A stretch of DNA of 35,329 nucleotides from Caldilineaceae bacterium (GTDB lineage Bacteria > Chloroflexota > Anaerolineae > Caldilineales > Caldilineaceae). The stretch covers positions 1 through 35,329 of the forward strand of contig JAHDWH010000040.1 in assembly GCA_023384455.1 (NCBI GenBank), written 5' to 3'. The notes under the pieces are model-generated. The model did not search any database. It was not told where the DNA came from and saw only the letters and a list, made by a program, of their open reading frames with translations. The number at the start of each line of letters is the position of its first letter. The first letter of the stretch is position 1. A program made the position numbers and the translations under genes. Of this stretch, positions 18,310 to 25,685 are shown one piece after another.

Positions 18310-18885
18310 ATGCAGACCCAATCCCATTTTTTGATGACTGCCGCGCTGAGTGGCCCCCTGAAAAACCGGGGGTATACGGTCCACACCGGGGCGTTTTTGC
18401 TCGGCTCATTTATGCCCGATGTGCCGCTCTTTGTGCTGAGCGTCATTTTTGGCCTTTTTTCGGCGATGGCCGAGGGCGGGATGAACAGCGCGGCGATGGC
18501 CGAGTATGACCGGCTCTTTTTCAACGACCCGGTCTGGATTATTCCCCACAACTTTTTCCACGCACCGTTTGTGCTGGGGTTGATTCTTATCGCGGGCCTT
18601 CTCCTGAAACGGCGCGGCGCGGCCTGGGGCAACTGGCTCGTCTGGTTTGCCCTGGCCGCGGCCTTTCACACCGCCGTTGACATCCTCACCCACCACACCG
18701 ACGGCCCCCTCCTGTTCTTTCCCTTCGACTTTTCCACCCGCTTCGCCAGCCCGGTCAGCTATTGGGATCCGGACCACTACGGACGCATCTTCACACCCAT
18801 CGAAATCGCCCTGGACCTGCTGCTGGTTGGGTACTTTGCCATCGGTTGGTGGCGAAGACGACAGCAACCTACACCGACGCTATAA
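18310..18885 (+). CDS. Membrane-bound metal-dependent hydrolase-like protein
   Basis: 191-aa integral membrane protein. It has about four hydrophobic segments and a set of conserved-looking polar residues: H6 (HFLM), D37 (SFMPDVPLF), H80/H84 (PHNFFHAP), and H120/D124/H128 (FHTAVDILTHHTDG). This arrangement recalls the YdjM/DUF457 membrane-bound metal-dependent hydrolases, but similarity is judged only from the motif pattern. It follows the TIGR03936 gene after 9 bp. Its last 17 bp overlap the 3' end of the convergent isomerase gene, so no terminator separates them. Confidence 0.7.
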   Translation: MQTQSHFLMTAALSGPLKNRGYTVHTGAFLLGSFMPDVPLFVLSVIFGLFSAMAEGGMNSAAMAEYDRLFFNDPVWIIPHNFFHAPFVLGLILIAGLLLKRRGAAWGNWLVWFALAAAFHTAVDILTHHTDGPLLFFPFDFSTRFASPVSYWDPDHYGRIFTPIEIALDLLLVGYFAIGWWRRRQQPTPTL

Positions 18886-19831
18886 TCCCCCGCATCGTTT
18901 CCAACGCCTCGGTCAGCCGGTCGCGATAGCGGGGGCGTAGCTCCAAAATGAGAATCCCCGCGTAGTCGGGCAGTTGGCGCAGGGCCTCGGCCAGAGGAAT
19001 CGAACCCCAGCCCGGCGGCAGGTGCAGATCGCCCTCGCCGTAGGGGTTGCGTTGGCCCAGATCGTCGTAGGCGTCGTCCAGACGGCCAAAGTTGTCGTTG
19101 GCGTGGATGTGGCGCAGATGGGGGCTGGCCTGGCCCACAGCTTCCAGATAGTCGATGCCCAACTGATTGGTCGCCAGAAAGAGATGGGCCAGGTCCAGGC
19201 AGATACCCAAATTCGGGTGGTCCACCGCATCCACCTGCTCCACAATGCGGGGGACGAGCATCCCGCCGTGGAAAGTCGCCAGCTCGGAGGGGTCCCGGCC
19301 CAGTTGACGCAGCAGACCGACCTCCCAACTGTGGGGGTCCCGGTTTTCCATTGCCACCGTCACCCCCAACTCAGCCGCGTAGGGCATCAGTTCTTGCAGC
19401 GCCTCCACCTCCTGCTGGGCAGCCCCGGCCAGTTCATCCGCCGTGGGCAAATCCACCAGCCCCAGACGCACCCGCTCCAGCGCGATCAGCCCGGAGTGGT
19501 AGACCATCACCCCGCAGCCCAGGGCGGCGCAGACCTCCAGATTGGCGGCAAAATTGGCTTTGTCCAGGGCCAAATCCGAGCCGTGGGCCAGGTTGAGCCG
19601 GTTGGGTGGATGAAGGGTGTAGGTGAGAGGAAAGGTTTCGGTGACGGCCCGCACCCGGTCCAGTTGGGGCTGGAAGATGCGTCCATTGAGGATCACATCC
19701 AGCCCGGTGGAGGAGAGTTCGACGCAGCTATAGCCGCACTGCTGAAACCAGGCCAGGTCTGTGGACAGGGTGGCAACGCTGCCGCCCAGCCGCCCCCCGT
19801 CGCCGTTGATGCCGATGTGGGTGATGCGCAT
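18869..19831 (-). CDS. Sugar phosphate isomerase/epimerase (TIM barrel, COG1082)
   Basis: 320-aa xylose-isomerase-like TIM barrel, the third in the window. Metal-site residues are E162 (AMENRDPH), D213/H216 (CLDLAHL), H243 (RHIHANDN) and E297 (ILELRPR). The long insert after strand four (LPTADELAGAAQQEVEALQEL) and the sequence NRLNLAHGSD are not shared with the other two paralogs, so it is likely to use another substrate. ATG 19829-19831 is chosen because it opens the first beta strand (RITHIGIN); AAAGG lies about 11 nt upstream. Its 3' end overlaps the convergent membrane protein gene. Confidence 0.85.
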   Translation of the reverse strand: MRITHIGINGDGGRLGGSVATLSTDLAWFQQCGYSCVELSSTGLDVILNGRIFQPQLDRVRAVTETFPLTYTLHPPNRLNLAHGSDLALDKANFAANLEVCAALGCGVMVYHSGLIALERVRLGLVDLPTADELAGAAQQEVEALQELMPYAAELGVTVAMENRDPHSWEVGLLRQLGRDPSELATFHGGMLVPRIVEQVDAVDHPNLGICLDLAHLFLATNQLGIDYLEAVGQASPHLRHIHANDNFGRLDDAYDDLGQRNPYGEGDLHLPPGWGSIPLAEALRQLPDYAGILILELRPRYRDRLTEALETMRGIIASV

Positions 19832-19971
19832 TGGGTGTTGCCTTTCGGGTTGGGTGGGCGAAACGTATCGGGAACTTTTTGGTATAGAGTACACAGAGAA
19901 GGAGGGAAATGCAACCGGACAATCCGCCTCACTTCTGGCCGGAAACGTCCGGGGGCGCTCTTAGCGTTCCA

Positions 19972-20000
19972 TTGACCTGCTTTGCTTAGGCTGCTACAAT
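19972..20000 (+). promoter_or_regulatory. Strong promoter of the small-gene island
   Basis: TTGACC (19972-19977), a 17-bp spacer, then TACAAT (19995-20000), with TG at 19992-19993 giving an extended -10. This is one of the best sigma70-type promoters in the window. Transcription would start near 20007, giving a leader of about 46 nt to ATG 20053. It could drive all six small genes to 21840. Confidence 0.7.
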
Positions 20001-20052
20001 ACCTGCATAAGCGCAGTTTTATCCGCCATCCACTGGATTTTTATTGCGTCAA

Positions 20053-20454
20053 ATGGCTACGCAGACTACAATCACCCTTTATCACGGCACGGATTGGGAA
20101 AGTGCGCTCGATATTCTAAATTCAGGTTTGAACGTCGCGAATCTACGCCGTCTGCAATCTACCCGGACGACACAACTCAGCCCAGGCTGGTATCTGGCCG
20201 AAAGTCCTGACATTGCCTGGTATTTCGCGTCCCTTGCGCCTGGCTCGACGGAAGGTGGCTATACAGTAATCGAGATGGAGGTGGATCGGGCAGAGATGCA
20301 GAACTTGCTTGCCAGGGGATCTGCGATTCGCCGTCAGATTATCAATGTTCCGTTCTCTGGCGAGCAATACTGGATTTCTCCCGATGCCTTCGCCTTTTTG
20401 AATGCACGGGCCGTTTTCCGACCCTATACGGGAGAAGATGTAGGGGAAAGATAG
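20053..20454 (+). CDS. Putative ADP-ribosyltransferase-fold protein (DUF3990-like)
   Basis: 133-aa protein, first gene of the small-gene island. LYHGTDWESALDILNSGLN near the start, PGWYLAESPDIAWYFA in the middle and FSGEQYWIS near the end follow the H-Y-E layout of PARP-like ADP-ribosyltransferase and related RES/DUF3990 domains. The match is by motif pattern only. Such small domains occur as toxins or as effector tails of polymorphic toxins. ATG 20053 is preferred over TTG 20044; neither has a clear Shine-Dalgarno sequence. The next gene starts 3 bp after its stop, as expected for a toxin with its partner. It could also be a house-cleaning NAD-binding protein. Confidence 0.55.
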   Translation: MATQTTITLYHGTDWESALDILNSGLNVANLRRLQSTRTTQLSPGWYLAESPDIAWYFASLAPGSTEGGYTVIEMEVDRAEMQNLLARGSAIRRQIINVPFSGEQYWISPDAFAFLNARAVFRPYTGEDVGER

Positions 20455-20457
20455 CAA

Positions 20458-20868
20458 ATGCAAAAGCGAATGACCTATACAAAAGCAGACCTCAAACTTG
20501 GCAGTCTGGCGACAATCAGCCGCGACGACGGCATTACGACGCACTCGCATCGTATTGAATTTGGCAGACCACTGACCGAAGCCGAACGCCATCTCTTTTG
20601 CGATGTTCTGCGGGGCTTCTACCACACAGTACGCTTCTCCCGTCAGTTTGGTGCGGATCTGGTCGCCGAACCTATCGTGGAGTTTACTTCGTCCAGCCAG
20701 GCACGCTACACCCTGCGCCAGACTTCTATGCAGGGCGCTTGGAAAGACCTCCTCTTCGCTATCCTCACCAACTTCAGCCACGAGATTGCGCCGATTGCCC
20801 GCCACGATGAAAGTCGGGCGTTTGCGCCGGAAGTTGAAATTGTTGGAGTGGAGACGCTCGCTACCTGA
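20458..20868 (+). CDS. Hypothetical protein, partner of the ART-like protein
   Basis: 136-aa soluble protein that I do not recognise. It is predicted mixed alpha/beta, with no signal peptide, membrane segment or clear catalytic motif. It starts 3 bp after the ART-like gene, with AGGGGAAAG in the end of that gene as a possible ribosome-binding site, so the two are surely co-expressed. Position suggests an immunity or antitoxin protein, but this is inference from order alone. Confidence 0.7.
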   Translation: MQKRMTYTKADLKLGSLATISRDDGITTHSHRIEFGRPLTEAERHLFCDVLRGFYHTVRFSRQFGADLVAEPIVEFTSSSQARYTLRQTSMQGAWKDLLFAILTNFSHEIAPIARHDESRAFAPEVEIVGVETLAT

Positions 20869-20879
20869 GAAACCCAGCA

Positions 20880-21128
20880 ATGACAGAGCGCACAGAACAC
20901 GGCTGGCGTCGTCATCTTCAGGGGGACCGGCCTACAAGCCAAGCCATCCGGGACAGAGAAAATGCGCGGGAGGTCTATCTCGACACAGAAACCGGATATA
21001 CGGCCTATGTGGGGAACAACGGACGTACTCACATATTCACGCCGGATGGGCGACATCACACGAGTTTTCGCACAACGGATAACGGCAGGCGGGAACGGGT
21101 ATTGAATGGGAAATGGGTGCGGCAGTAG
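20880..21128 (+). CDS. Small Arg/His-rich protein with NGRTHxFTPDGxHHTSFRT domain
   Basis: 82-aa basic protein. The C-terminal 42 residues (YVGNNGRTHIFTPDGRHHTSFRTT, then basic RRERVLNGKWVRQ) recur in the 50-aa protein at 21416-21568 with near identity in the VG-NGRTH-FTPDG-HHTSFRT core. The histidine-rich core could be a catalytic or metal site, but I do not recognise the domain. It is followed 23 bp later by an acidic 83-aa protein, and the same pairing occurs again downstream. Basic protein plus acidic partner suggests an effector and its inhibitor. No good ribosome-binding site precedes ATG 20880. Confidence 0.65.
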   Translation: MTERTEHGWRRHLQGDRPTSQAIRDRENAREVYLDTETGYTAYVGNNGRTHIFTPDGRHHTSFRTTDNGRRERVLNGKWVRQ

Positions 21129-21151
21129 ACACTCATCGGAAAGGAATAGGG

Positions 21152-21403
21152 ATGGCTATATTAATTTCGGAACGGGAAGTAGCCAGTGTGCCTCTACTCA
21201 CAGTGGAAGTCTCTGGCGACGAAGTGATTACTACTATTCGCTGCGTAAAGTATATGCTGGAAAATTTGGATACCGATGCATTGGAGTCAATCAGCGGAGC
21301 CTATCGGGATGAGGTGGAAGGTATGCTCGATGACCTACTTTCGATGGTTGATTGGACAGAGCGGGAAGCGGCATCAACACCTCTATTTGCGCTCGCTGAC
21401 TAA
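21152..21403 (+). CDS. Acidic 83-aa protein, paralog 1
   Basis: 83-aa strongly acidic protein (ISEREVASVPLLTVEVSG... EVEGMLDDLLSMVDW...). It is clearly paralogous to the 83-aa protein at 21589-21840: same length, same LISER start, same EVEGML(D/E)DLLSM motif. ATG 21152 is chosen because it aligns with the paralog and has AAGGA at 21141-21145; the longer frame from 21113 is not needed. Acidity and pairing with a basic neighbour suggest an immunity protein or antitoxin. The family is unknown to me. Confidence 0.75.
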   Translation: MAILISEREVASVPLLTVEVSGDEVITTIRCVKYMLENLDTDALESISGAYRDEVEGMLDDLLSMVDWTEREAASTPLFALAD

Positions 21404-21415
21404 ACGCTGGCTGCA

Positions 21416-21568
21416 ATGGACAGCATTTTTGTTGGCTATAATGGCCGCACCCATTTTTTTACGCCAGATGGCAAACATCACACCAGCTTTCGCACCCACC
21501 GTTGGGAACGTCTGCGCAATCTCCAGAGCGGGCGCTGGCAACAGGTTGACCGGTCTGACATTTTGTAG
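21416..21568 (+). CDS. Truncated 50-aa copy of the HHTSFRT-domain protein
   Basis: A 50-codon frame (ATG 21416, TAG 21566-21568) encodes MDSIFVGYNGRTHFFTPDG and then KHHTSFRTHRWERL. It matches the C-terminal half of the protein at 20880-21128 and lacks its first 40 or so residues. It is in the same frame as the preceding acidic gene, separated by that gene's TAA. Synonymous positions differ widely between the two copies, so the core is conserved at protein level, pointing to selection rather than a recent copy. No clear ribosome-binding site is present; it may be a silent cassette or a remnant. Confidence 0.6.
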   Translation: MDSIFVGYNGRTHFFTPDGKHHTSFRTHRWERLRNLQSGRWQQVDRSDIL

Positions 21569-21588
21569 GTACATATAGGGAGGCATCT

Positions 21589-21840
21589 ATGGCACGCTTA
21601 ATTTCCGAACGAAATGTGGTGGGTATTCGCTTATTGACCCTGGAAATATCGGATGGGGAAGCATTTACGTATATCCAAACACTAAAACATACGCTGGAAA
21701 CCCTCGAACCAAAAGGCGTGGAAGCGCTTACCGGTGCGTTTGTGGAGGAGGTGGAAGGTATGCTGGAGGACTTACTATCGATGACGGATCAGGCAGAATG
21801 GGAAGACGCGGTCGCGCCTGTGCTTGCGCCTGCTGACTGA
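21589..21840 (+). CDS. Acidic 83-aa protein, paralog 2
   Basis: 83-aa acidic protein, roughly 45% identical by eye to the protein at 21152-21403 (LISER..V....LLT.E.S, then EEVEGMLEDLLSM). A good GGGAGG ribosome-binding site lies just upstream. It stands 20 bp after the truncated HHTSFRT copy, repeating the gene order of the first pair. It is the last gene of the island; the halogenase-like gene follows after 45 bp and may be read through. Confidence 0.75.
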   Translation: MARLISERNVVGIRLLTLEISDGEAFTYIQTLKHTLETLEPKGVEALTGAFVEEVEGMLEDLLSMTDQAEWEDAVAPVLAPAD

Positions 21841-21885
21841 GGAAAATCGTCCCACTCCCATCCGCCAGGAAAGAAGCAATCCCCA

Positions 21886-23580
21886 TTGATAAATGAACCC
21901 ACCCCCTACGACGTCGCCATCATCGGCTCCGGTTTCTCCGGCTCCTCCCTGGCCGCGATTTTGGCCCGGCAGGGCCAGCGGGTTGTCGTCTTCGAGGCCA
22001 AAAGCCACCCGAAGTTTGCCATCGGCGAGTCGATGATTCTGGAAACGTCGGAGGTGCTGCGGGCCAGCGCCGAACTCTTCGATGTGCCTGAGTTGGCCTA
22101 CTTTAGCTCAGAAAACTATTTCGGGCTGGCCGGCACCTCCCACGGGGTCAAGCGCCATTTCAGCTATCTGCACCACAGACCGGGCCAGCCTCAGGACAGA
22201 CGCCACAGCCTGCAAGCGGTCATCCCCCGCCAGCCCCACGGCCACGAGATGCACCTCTTCCGCCAGGACACGGACGCCTTTCTCACGGCCACGGCTGTCG
22301 CCTACGGCGCGGATGTGTTGCAGGAGACACCCGTAGCGGAGATCGACGTGCAGACCGACGGCGTGGAGATTGTCACGACCAAGGGGGCGCGCTATCGGGC
22401 CAGTTACGTCGTAGACGCGGGGGGCTTCCGCTCCATTTTGGCCGAGCGCTTTGGTCTGCGGGAACTGGATTTGCGTACCCATTCCCGCACAATTTTTACC
22501 CATATGGTCAATGTGCCCTGCTACAACGACATCGGCGGCTCCACTGCCGAGTACGGCATCCCCTACCGGTGGAGCGAGGGGACGTTGCACCACATCTTCC
22601 ACGGCGGCTGGCTGTGGGTGATCCCCTTCAACAACCACCCGCTTGCCACCAATCCCCTGTGCAGCGTGGGTCTGCTGCTGGACCCCCGCATCCACCCGGA
22701 GCGGCCTGACCTCAGCGCCGAGGAGGAGTTCAACGCCTTCATCGGCCAGTATCCAGGGATGGCCGCCCAGTTTGCCAACGCCCGTTCTGTGCGGGCCTGG
22801 ACCCGCACCGGGCGCATCCAATACTCCTCCAAACAGGTGGTGGGAGATCGCTACTGTCTGCTCGGCCACGCCGCCGGTTTTATCGACCCCCTCTTTTCCA
22901 AAGGGCTGTATGTGACTTCGATGAGCACCGCGCTCTGCGCCCATCTGCTGCTGAAGGCGAAGGCGACCGGAGACTACTCGGCGGCGGCTTTCCGCCCCCT
23001 GGAAGATCAAACCCTGGCCTATATCCGCACGAACGACCGGCTGGTCGCCAACTCCTTTCGCTCCTTCTCCCACCCGAAGCTGTGGCAGGTCTACAGTGTG
23101 CTCTGGCTGCTGGGCGCGTATACGGAATTGGTGATGCTCAACAGCGCCCGGGCCCAGGCCGCAGACCGGGACGACTACTTCCGCATCACCCGCCGGCTGA
23201 AGCTGGCCGGGGGCGGCTTCCCCGGATTTGACAAAGTGGCGGATGAGATCGACACCCTCATCGAAGGCTGCGATCTGGACGACACAGCATCGGTGGACCG
23301 CACAGAGGCAGCCATCCAGTCCATCTTCGCCGGGGTGGAGTGGCTGCCCCTGGCCTTTCGCCACGTATTGGCGGGGAAGAACCACCTGCCCGCCAACAAA
23401 CTGCGTCTGAGCCTGCTGGCGGGTAACGAGAGTTTTCTGAAGACCGGCGACTACCGCCGCCACTTTTTCGGAGATAGTTCCATGTGGGATGTGACCCGAA
23501 TCTTTGTGCAGGAGAAGGTGAAATATGCCGCGCCGGTGCTGCGCTGGCGGGAGAGAAAGCGCAGGGAAGGTATTGTATAG
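21886..23580 (+). CDS. FAD-dependent oxidoreductase, flavin halogenase-like
   Basis: 564-aa flavoprotein. It has an N-terminal GSGFSG dinucleotide-binding motif (14-19), FAIGES (45-50), a central lysine in HGVKRHF (K89), WLWVIP (242-247) matching the WxWxIP signature of flavin-dependent halogenases, and the second FAD motif [21 protein letters not shown] (from about 320). This pattern fits the CndH/CmlS-like branch rather than tryptophan halogenases, but many WxWxIP proteins of this branch are unproven as halogenases. The start is TTG 21886 with AGGAAAG about 11 nt upstream; no ATG is available before the FAD motif. A second flavoprotein gene follows after 368 bp of repeats. Confidence 0.8.
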   Translation: MINEPTPYDVAIIGSGFSGSSLAAILARQGQRVVVFEAKSHPKFAIGESMILETSEVLRASAELFDVPELAYFSSENYFGLAGTSHGVKRHFSYLHHRPGQPQDRRHSLQAVIPRQPHGHEMHLFRQDTDAFLTATAVAYGADVLQETPVAEIDVQTDGVEIVTTKGARYRASYVVDAGGFRSILAERFGLRELDLRTHSRTIFTHMVNVPCYNDIGGSTAEYGIPYRWSEGTLHHIFHGGWLWVIPFNNHPLATNPLCSVGLLLDPRIHPERPDLSAEEEFNAFIGQYPGMAAQFANARSVRAWTRTGRIQYSSKQVVGDRYCLLGHAAGFIDPLFSKGLYVTSMSTALCAHLLLKAKATGDYSAAAFRPLEDQTLAYIRTNDRLVANSFRSFSHPKLWQVYSVLWLLGAYTELVMLNSARAQAADRDDYFRITRRLKLAGGGFPGFDKVADEIDTLIEGCDLDDTASVDRTEAAIQSIFAGVEWLPLAFRHVLAGKNHLPANKLRLSLLAGNESFLKTGDYRRHFFGDSSMWDVTRIFVQEKVKYAAPVLRWRERKRREGIV

Positions 23581-23617
23581 GGTGGCCCAGCCACGATTTG
23601 CGTGGGGAAAGGTGAAG

Positions 23618-23660
23618 ACGTGAAACGTGAGATCAGGTGACGACACCTCACGTTTCACGT
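23618..23660. repeat. 3'-end palindrome (TTCACGTTTCACGTTTC family), copy 4
   Basis: 14-bp arms ACGTGAAACGTGAG (23618-23631) and CTCACGTTTCACGT (23647-23660), with a further inner pairing GGTG/CACC. It begins 37 bp after the halogenase-like stop, as in the other copies. Confidence 0.7.
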
Positions 23661-23731
23661 TTCAGTTGGTTGGCCGACCGGCTAACGCTTGTGCGTTAAT
23701 TCCTGGCTGGTACGGCGTAGTGCGTGAACTG

Positions 23732-23824
23732 GTAACCGCTCACCCCCACCCAACCTCCCCTACGATGGGGGAGGAGTCGATCCAGTTCCCTCCCTGGAAT
23801 GGGTAGGGTGGGGTGGCTGAACAG
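23732..23824 (-). mobile_element. MITE-like element, copy D
   Basis: 93-bp element in inverse orientation to copy B. Plus strand begins GTAACCGCTCACC and ends GGTGGCTGAACAG. It is flanked by a perfect direct repeat GTGCGTGAACTG at 23720-23731 and 23825-23836 (15 bp if the following GTA is counted). It shares with copy B the block CCCATTCCAGGGAGGGAA and the block GGATCGACTCCTCCCCCA. With copy 4 of the palindrome family it accounts for most of the 368-bp gap between the two flavoprotein genes; the rest shows nothing recognisable. Confidence 0.65.
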
Positions 23825-23948
23825 GTGCGTGAACTGGTAGGGATGTTAGTTCACACACTACGCACCACCTGTCAGGCCGAACAACTAACGCTACTGCCAT
23901 CGATCTTGCCCTGGTATGCCATAGGATCGGGGGTGCTCATCCACTGAT

Positions 23949-25421
23949 ATGCGTCGGAGAAAGCGGATATCACATTTGTTGAGCCATTCCGGAGTGACAG
24001 AATACGACGCGGTTGTCGTGGGCGCGGGGCCGAATGGGCTGGCCGCGGCGATTACCCTCGCCCGTACCGGTCGTTCCGTGTTGGTCATCGAAGCCAAAGC
24101 CACTATCGGCGGCGGCGCACGTACAGCCGAACTGACCCTGCCCGGCTTTCGCCACGACATCTGCTCGGCCATCCATCCCCTGGGGCTGGGGTCGCCCTTT
24201 ATGGCGAGCCTGCCGTTGGCGCGGCTGGGCGTGGCGTGGATACAGCCCGATCTGCCCCTGGCCCACCCCCTGGACGATGGCACGGCTATCGGCCTGCACC
24301 GGGACTTCGCCGCCACCGCCGACTCCATCGGGCGGGATGGGGGCGTGTGGCGTGCCCTGCTGCAACCCCTGGCCGCGAACTGGGAGAAGTTAGCCCCCAC
24401 CCTTCTCGGCCCCCACCCCTTTTCACCCCACCTCATCGCCCTGGCCCGCTTTGGCATTCCTGGCCTGCTGCCTGCCAACGCCCTGCCCCGGCTGCTCTTC
24501 CGGGAAGAACGGGCACGGGCGCTCTTTGCCGGGCTGGCTGCCCACTCCTTTTTGGATTTCGGCCAGCCCTTTTCCAGCGCGTTTGGGCTGACTTTGGGAA
24601 TGCTGGGCCACGCGGTGGGCTGGCCGATTCCGAAGGGCGGTTCCCAGTCGATTGTGGATGGGATGGCCCGGTATTTACAGGAATTGGGCGGGGAGATTGT
24701 CTGCGGCTGGGAGGTGGAATCACTGGACGAACTGCCTAAAAGCCGGGCCGTTCTGCTGGATGTGACGCCCCGGCAACTACTGCAACTGGCTGGGGAGAAG
24801 CTGCCGTCCAGCTACCGGGGCAGGCTGGAGAAGTACCGCTACGGGCCGGGGGTCTTCAAAATCGACTACGCGCTCTCCGCACCTGTGCCTTGGGCCGCGT
24901 CCGAATGTCGCCGGGCCGGGACGGTCCACGTCGGCGGCACGCTGGGGGAAATTGCCGCGTCTGAGCGGGCGACGAACCGGGGGCAGTTGAGCGAACGCCC
25001 GTATGTGCTGGTGGCCCAGCAGAGCCTCTGCGACGACAGCCGCTCTCCCGCGGGCCAGCATACCCTCTGGGCCTACTGCCACGTCCCCCACGGCTCCACC
25101 GCGGACAGGACCGACGCTATCGAGCAGCAGATCGAGCACTTTGCCCCCGGCTTTCGCGAGACGATTCTGGCCCGCTCCACCCGCAACACGCGGGCCATCC
25201 ACGCCTACAACCCCAACTACATCGGCGGCGACATCAACGGCGGCGTCCAGGACATCCGCCAGTTGTGGACTCGCCCTCTCCTGCGTTGGCCGCCCTACAG
25301 CACGCCTCTGCCCGGTCTTTTCCTCTGCTCCTCCTCCACTCCCCCCGGCGGCGGTGTACACGGGATGTGCGGCTTCCACGCGGCCCGCACAGCTCTGCTT
25401 CAATCCAGCCTCTGGCAATAA
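23949..25421 (+). CDS. NAD(P)/FAD-dependent oxidoreductase, phytoene desaturase-like
   Basis: 490-aa CrtI-like flavoprotein (COG1233). It has GAGPNG (25-30) in a classic Rossmann start, EAKATIGGGART, a long substrate region with GWPIPKGGSQSIVDGMARYL, the conserved motif before the ELGG(E)I strand, and a C-terminal FAD block ending GGGVHGMCGFHAAR. Members include phytoene desaturases and many uncharacterised amine-oxidase-fold enzymes; the absence of other carotenoid genes here prevents assignment. The start is uncertain: ATG 23949 and GTG 23994 both precede the FAD motif, and neither has a convincing ribosome-binding site. Confidence 0.85.
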   Translation: MRRRKRISHLLSHSGVTEYDAVVVGAGPNGLAAAITLARTGRSVLVIEAKATIGGGARTAELTLPGFRHDICSAIHPLGLGSPFMASLPLARLGVAWIQPDLPLAHPLDDGTAIGLHRDFAATADSIGRDGGVWRALLQPLAANWEKLAPTLLGPHPFSPHLIALARFGIPGLLPANALPRLLFREERARALFAGLAAHSFLDFGQPFSSAFGLTLGMLGHAVGWPIPKGGSQSIVDGMARYLQELGGEIVCGWEVESLDELPKSRAVLLDVTPRQLLQLAGEKLPSSYRGRLEKYRYGPGVFKIDYALSAPVPWAASECRRAGTVHVGGTLGEIAASERATNRGQLSERPYVLVAQQSLCDDSRSPAGQHTLWAYCHVPHGSTADRTDAIEQQIEHFAPGFRETILARSTRNTRAIHAYNPNYIGGDINGGVQDIRQLWTRPLLRWPPYSTPLPGLFLCSSSTPPGGGVHGMCGFHAARTALLQSSLWQ

Positions 25422-25478
25422 GGCTGCCTTTACCCCTCTCCTCCCGTCCGGCTTCTCCGTTTGCCCCTGTTTTGTTCA

Positions 25479-25516
25479 GCAGAAGTTCGACTTTTTCCGA
25501 AAAGTCGAACTTCTGC
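25479..25516. terminator. Perfect 17-bp hairpin, probable terminator
   Basis: GCAGAAGTTCGACTTTT (25479-25495), loop TCCG (25496-25499), AAAAGTCGAACTTCTGC (25500-25516). It lies 57 bp after the phytoene-desaturase-like gene. There is no T-run after the stem, so it may also act as an mRNA stabiliser or a protein site. Confidence 0.55.
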
Positions 25517-25685
25517 CCCTCCACAGAGGGCATCAGATGGCCCACTCGTAACGATTCGGTAACGATTGCCTGCTATGCTGCGGTCAACGAATTTCCCCTT
25601 GACGCTTTTTGTAATAGAGTCCATACTTGGCTATTGGATCGGAAAGAATCTGCGTTCCCCCGGGGCGCGAGAGGAGCTTTGCCCT

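Noticed and set aside
22108..23658. 516-aa open frame on the minus strand
   Set aside because: It lies fully antisense to the halogenase-like gene, has shadow composition (His/Gln/Val-rich) and no domain motif; long antisense frames are common in GC-rich coding DNA.
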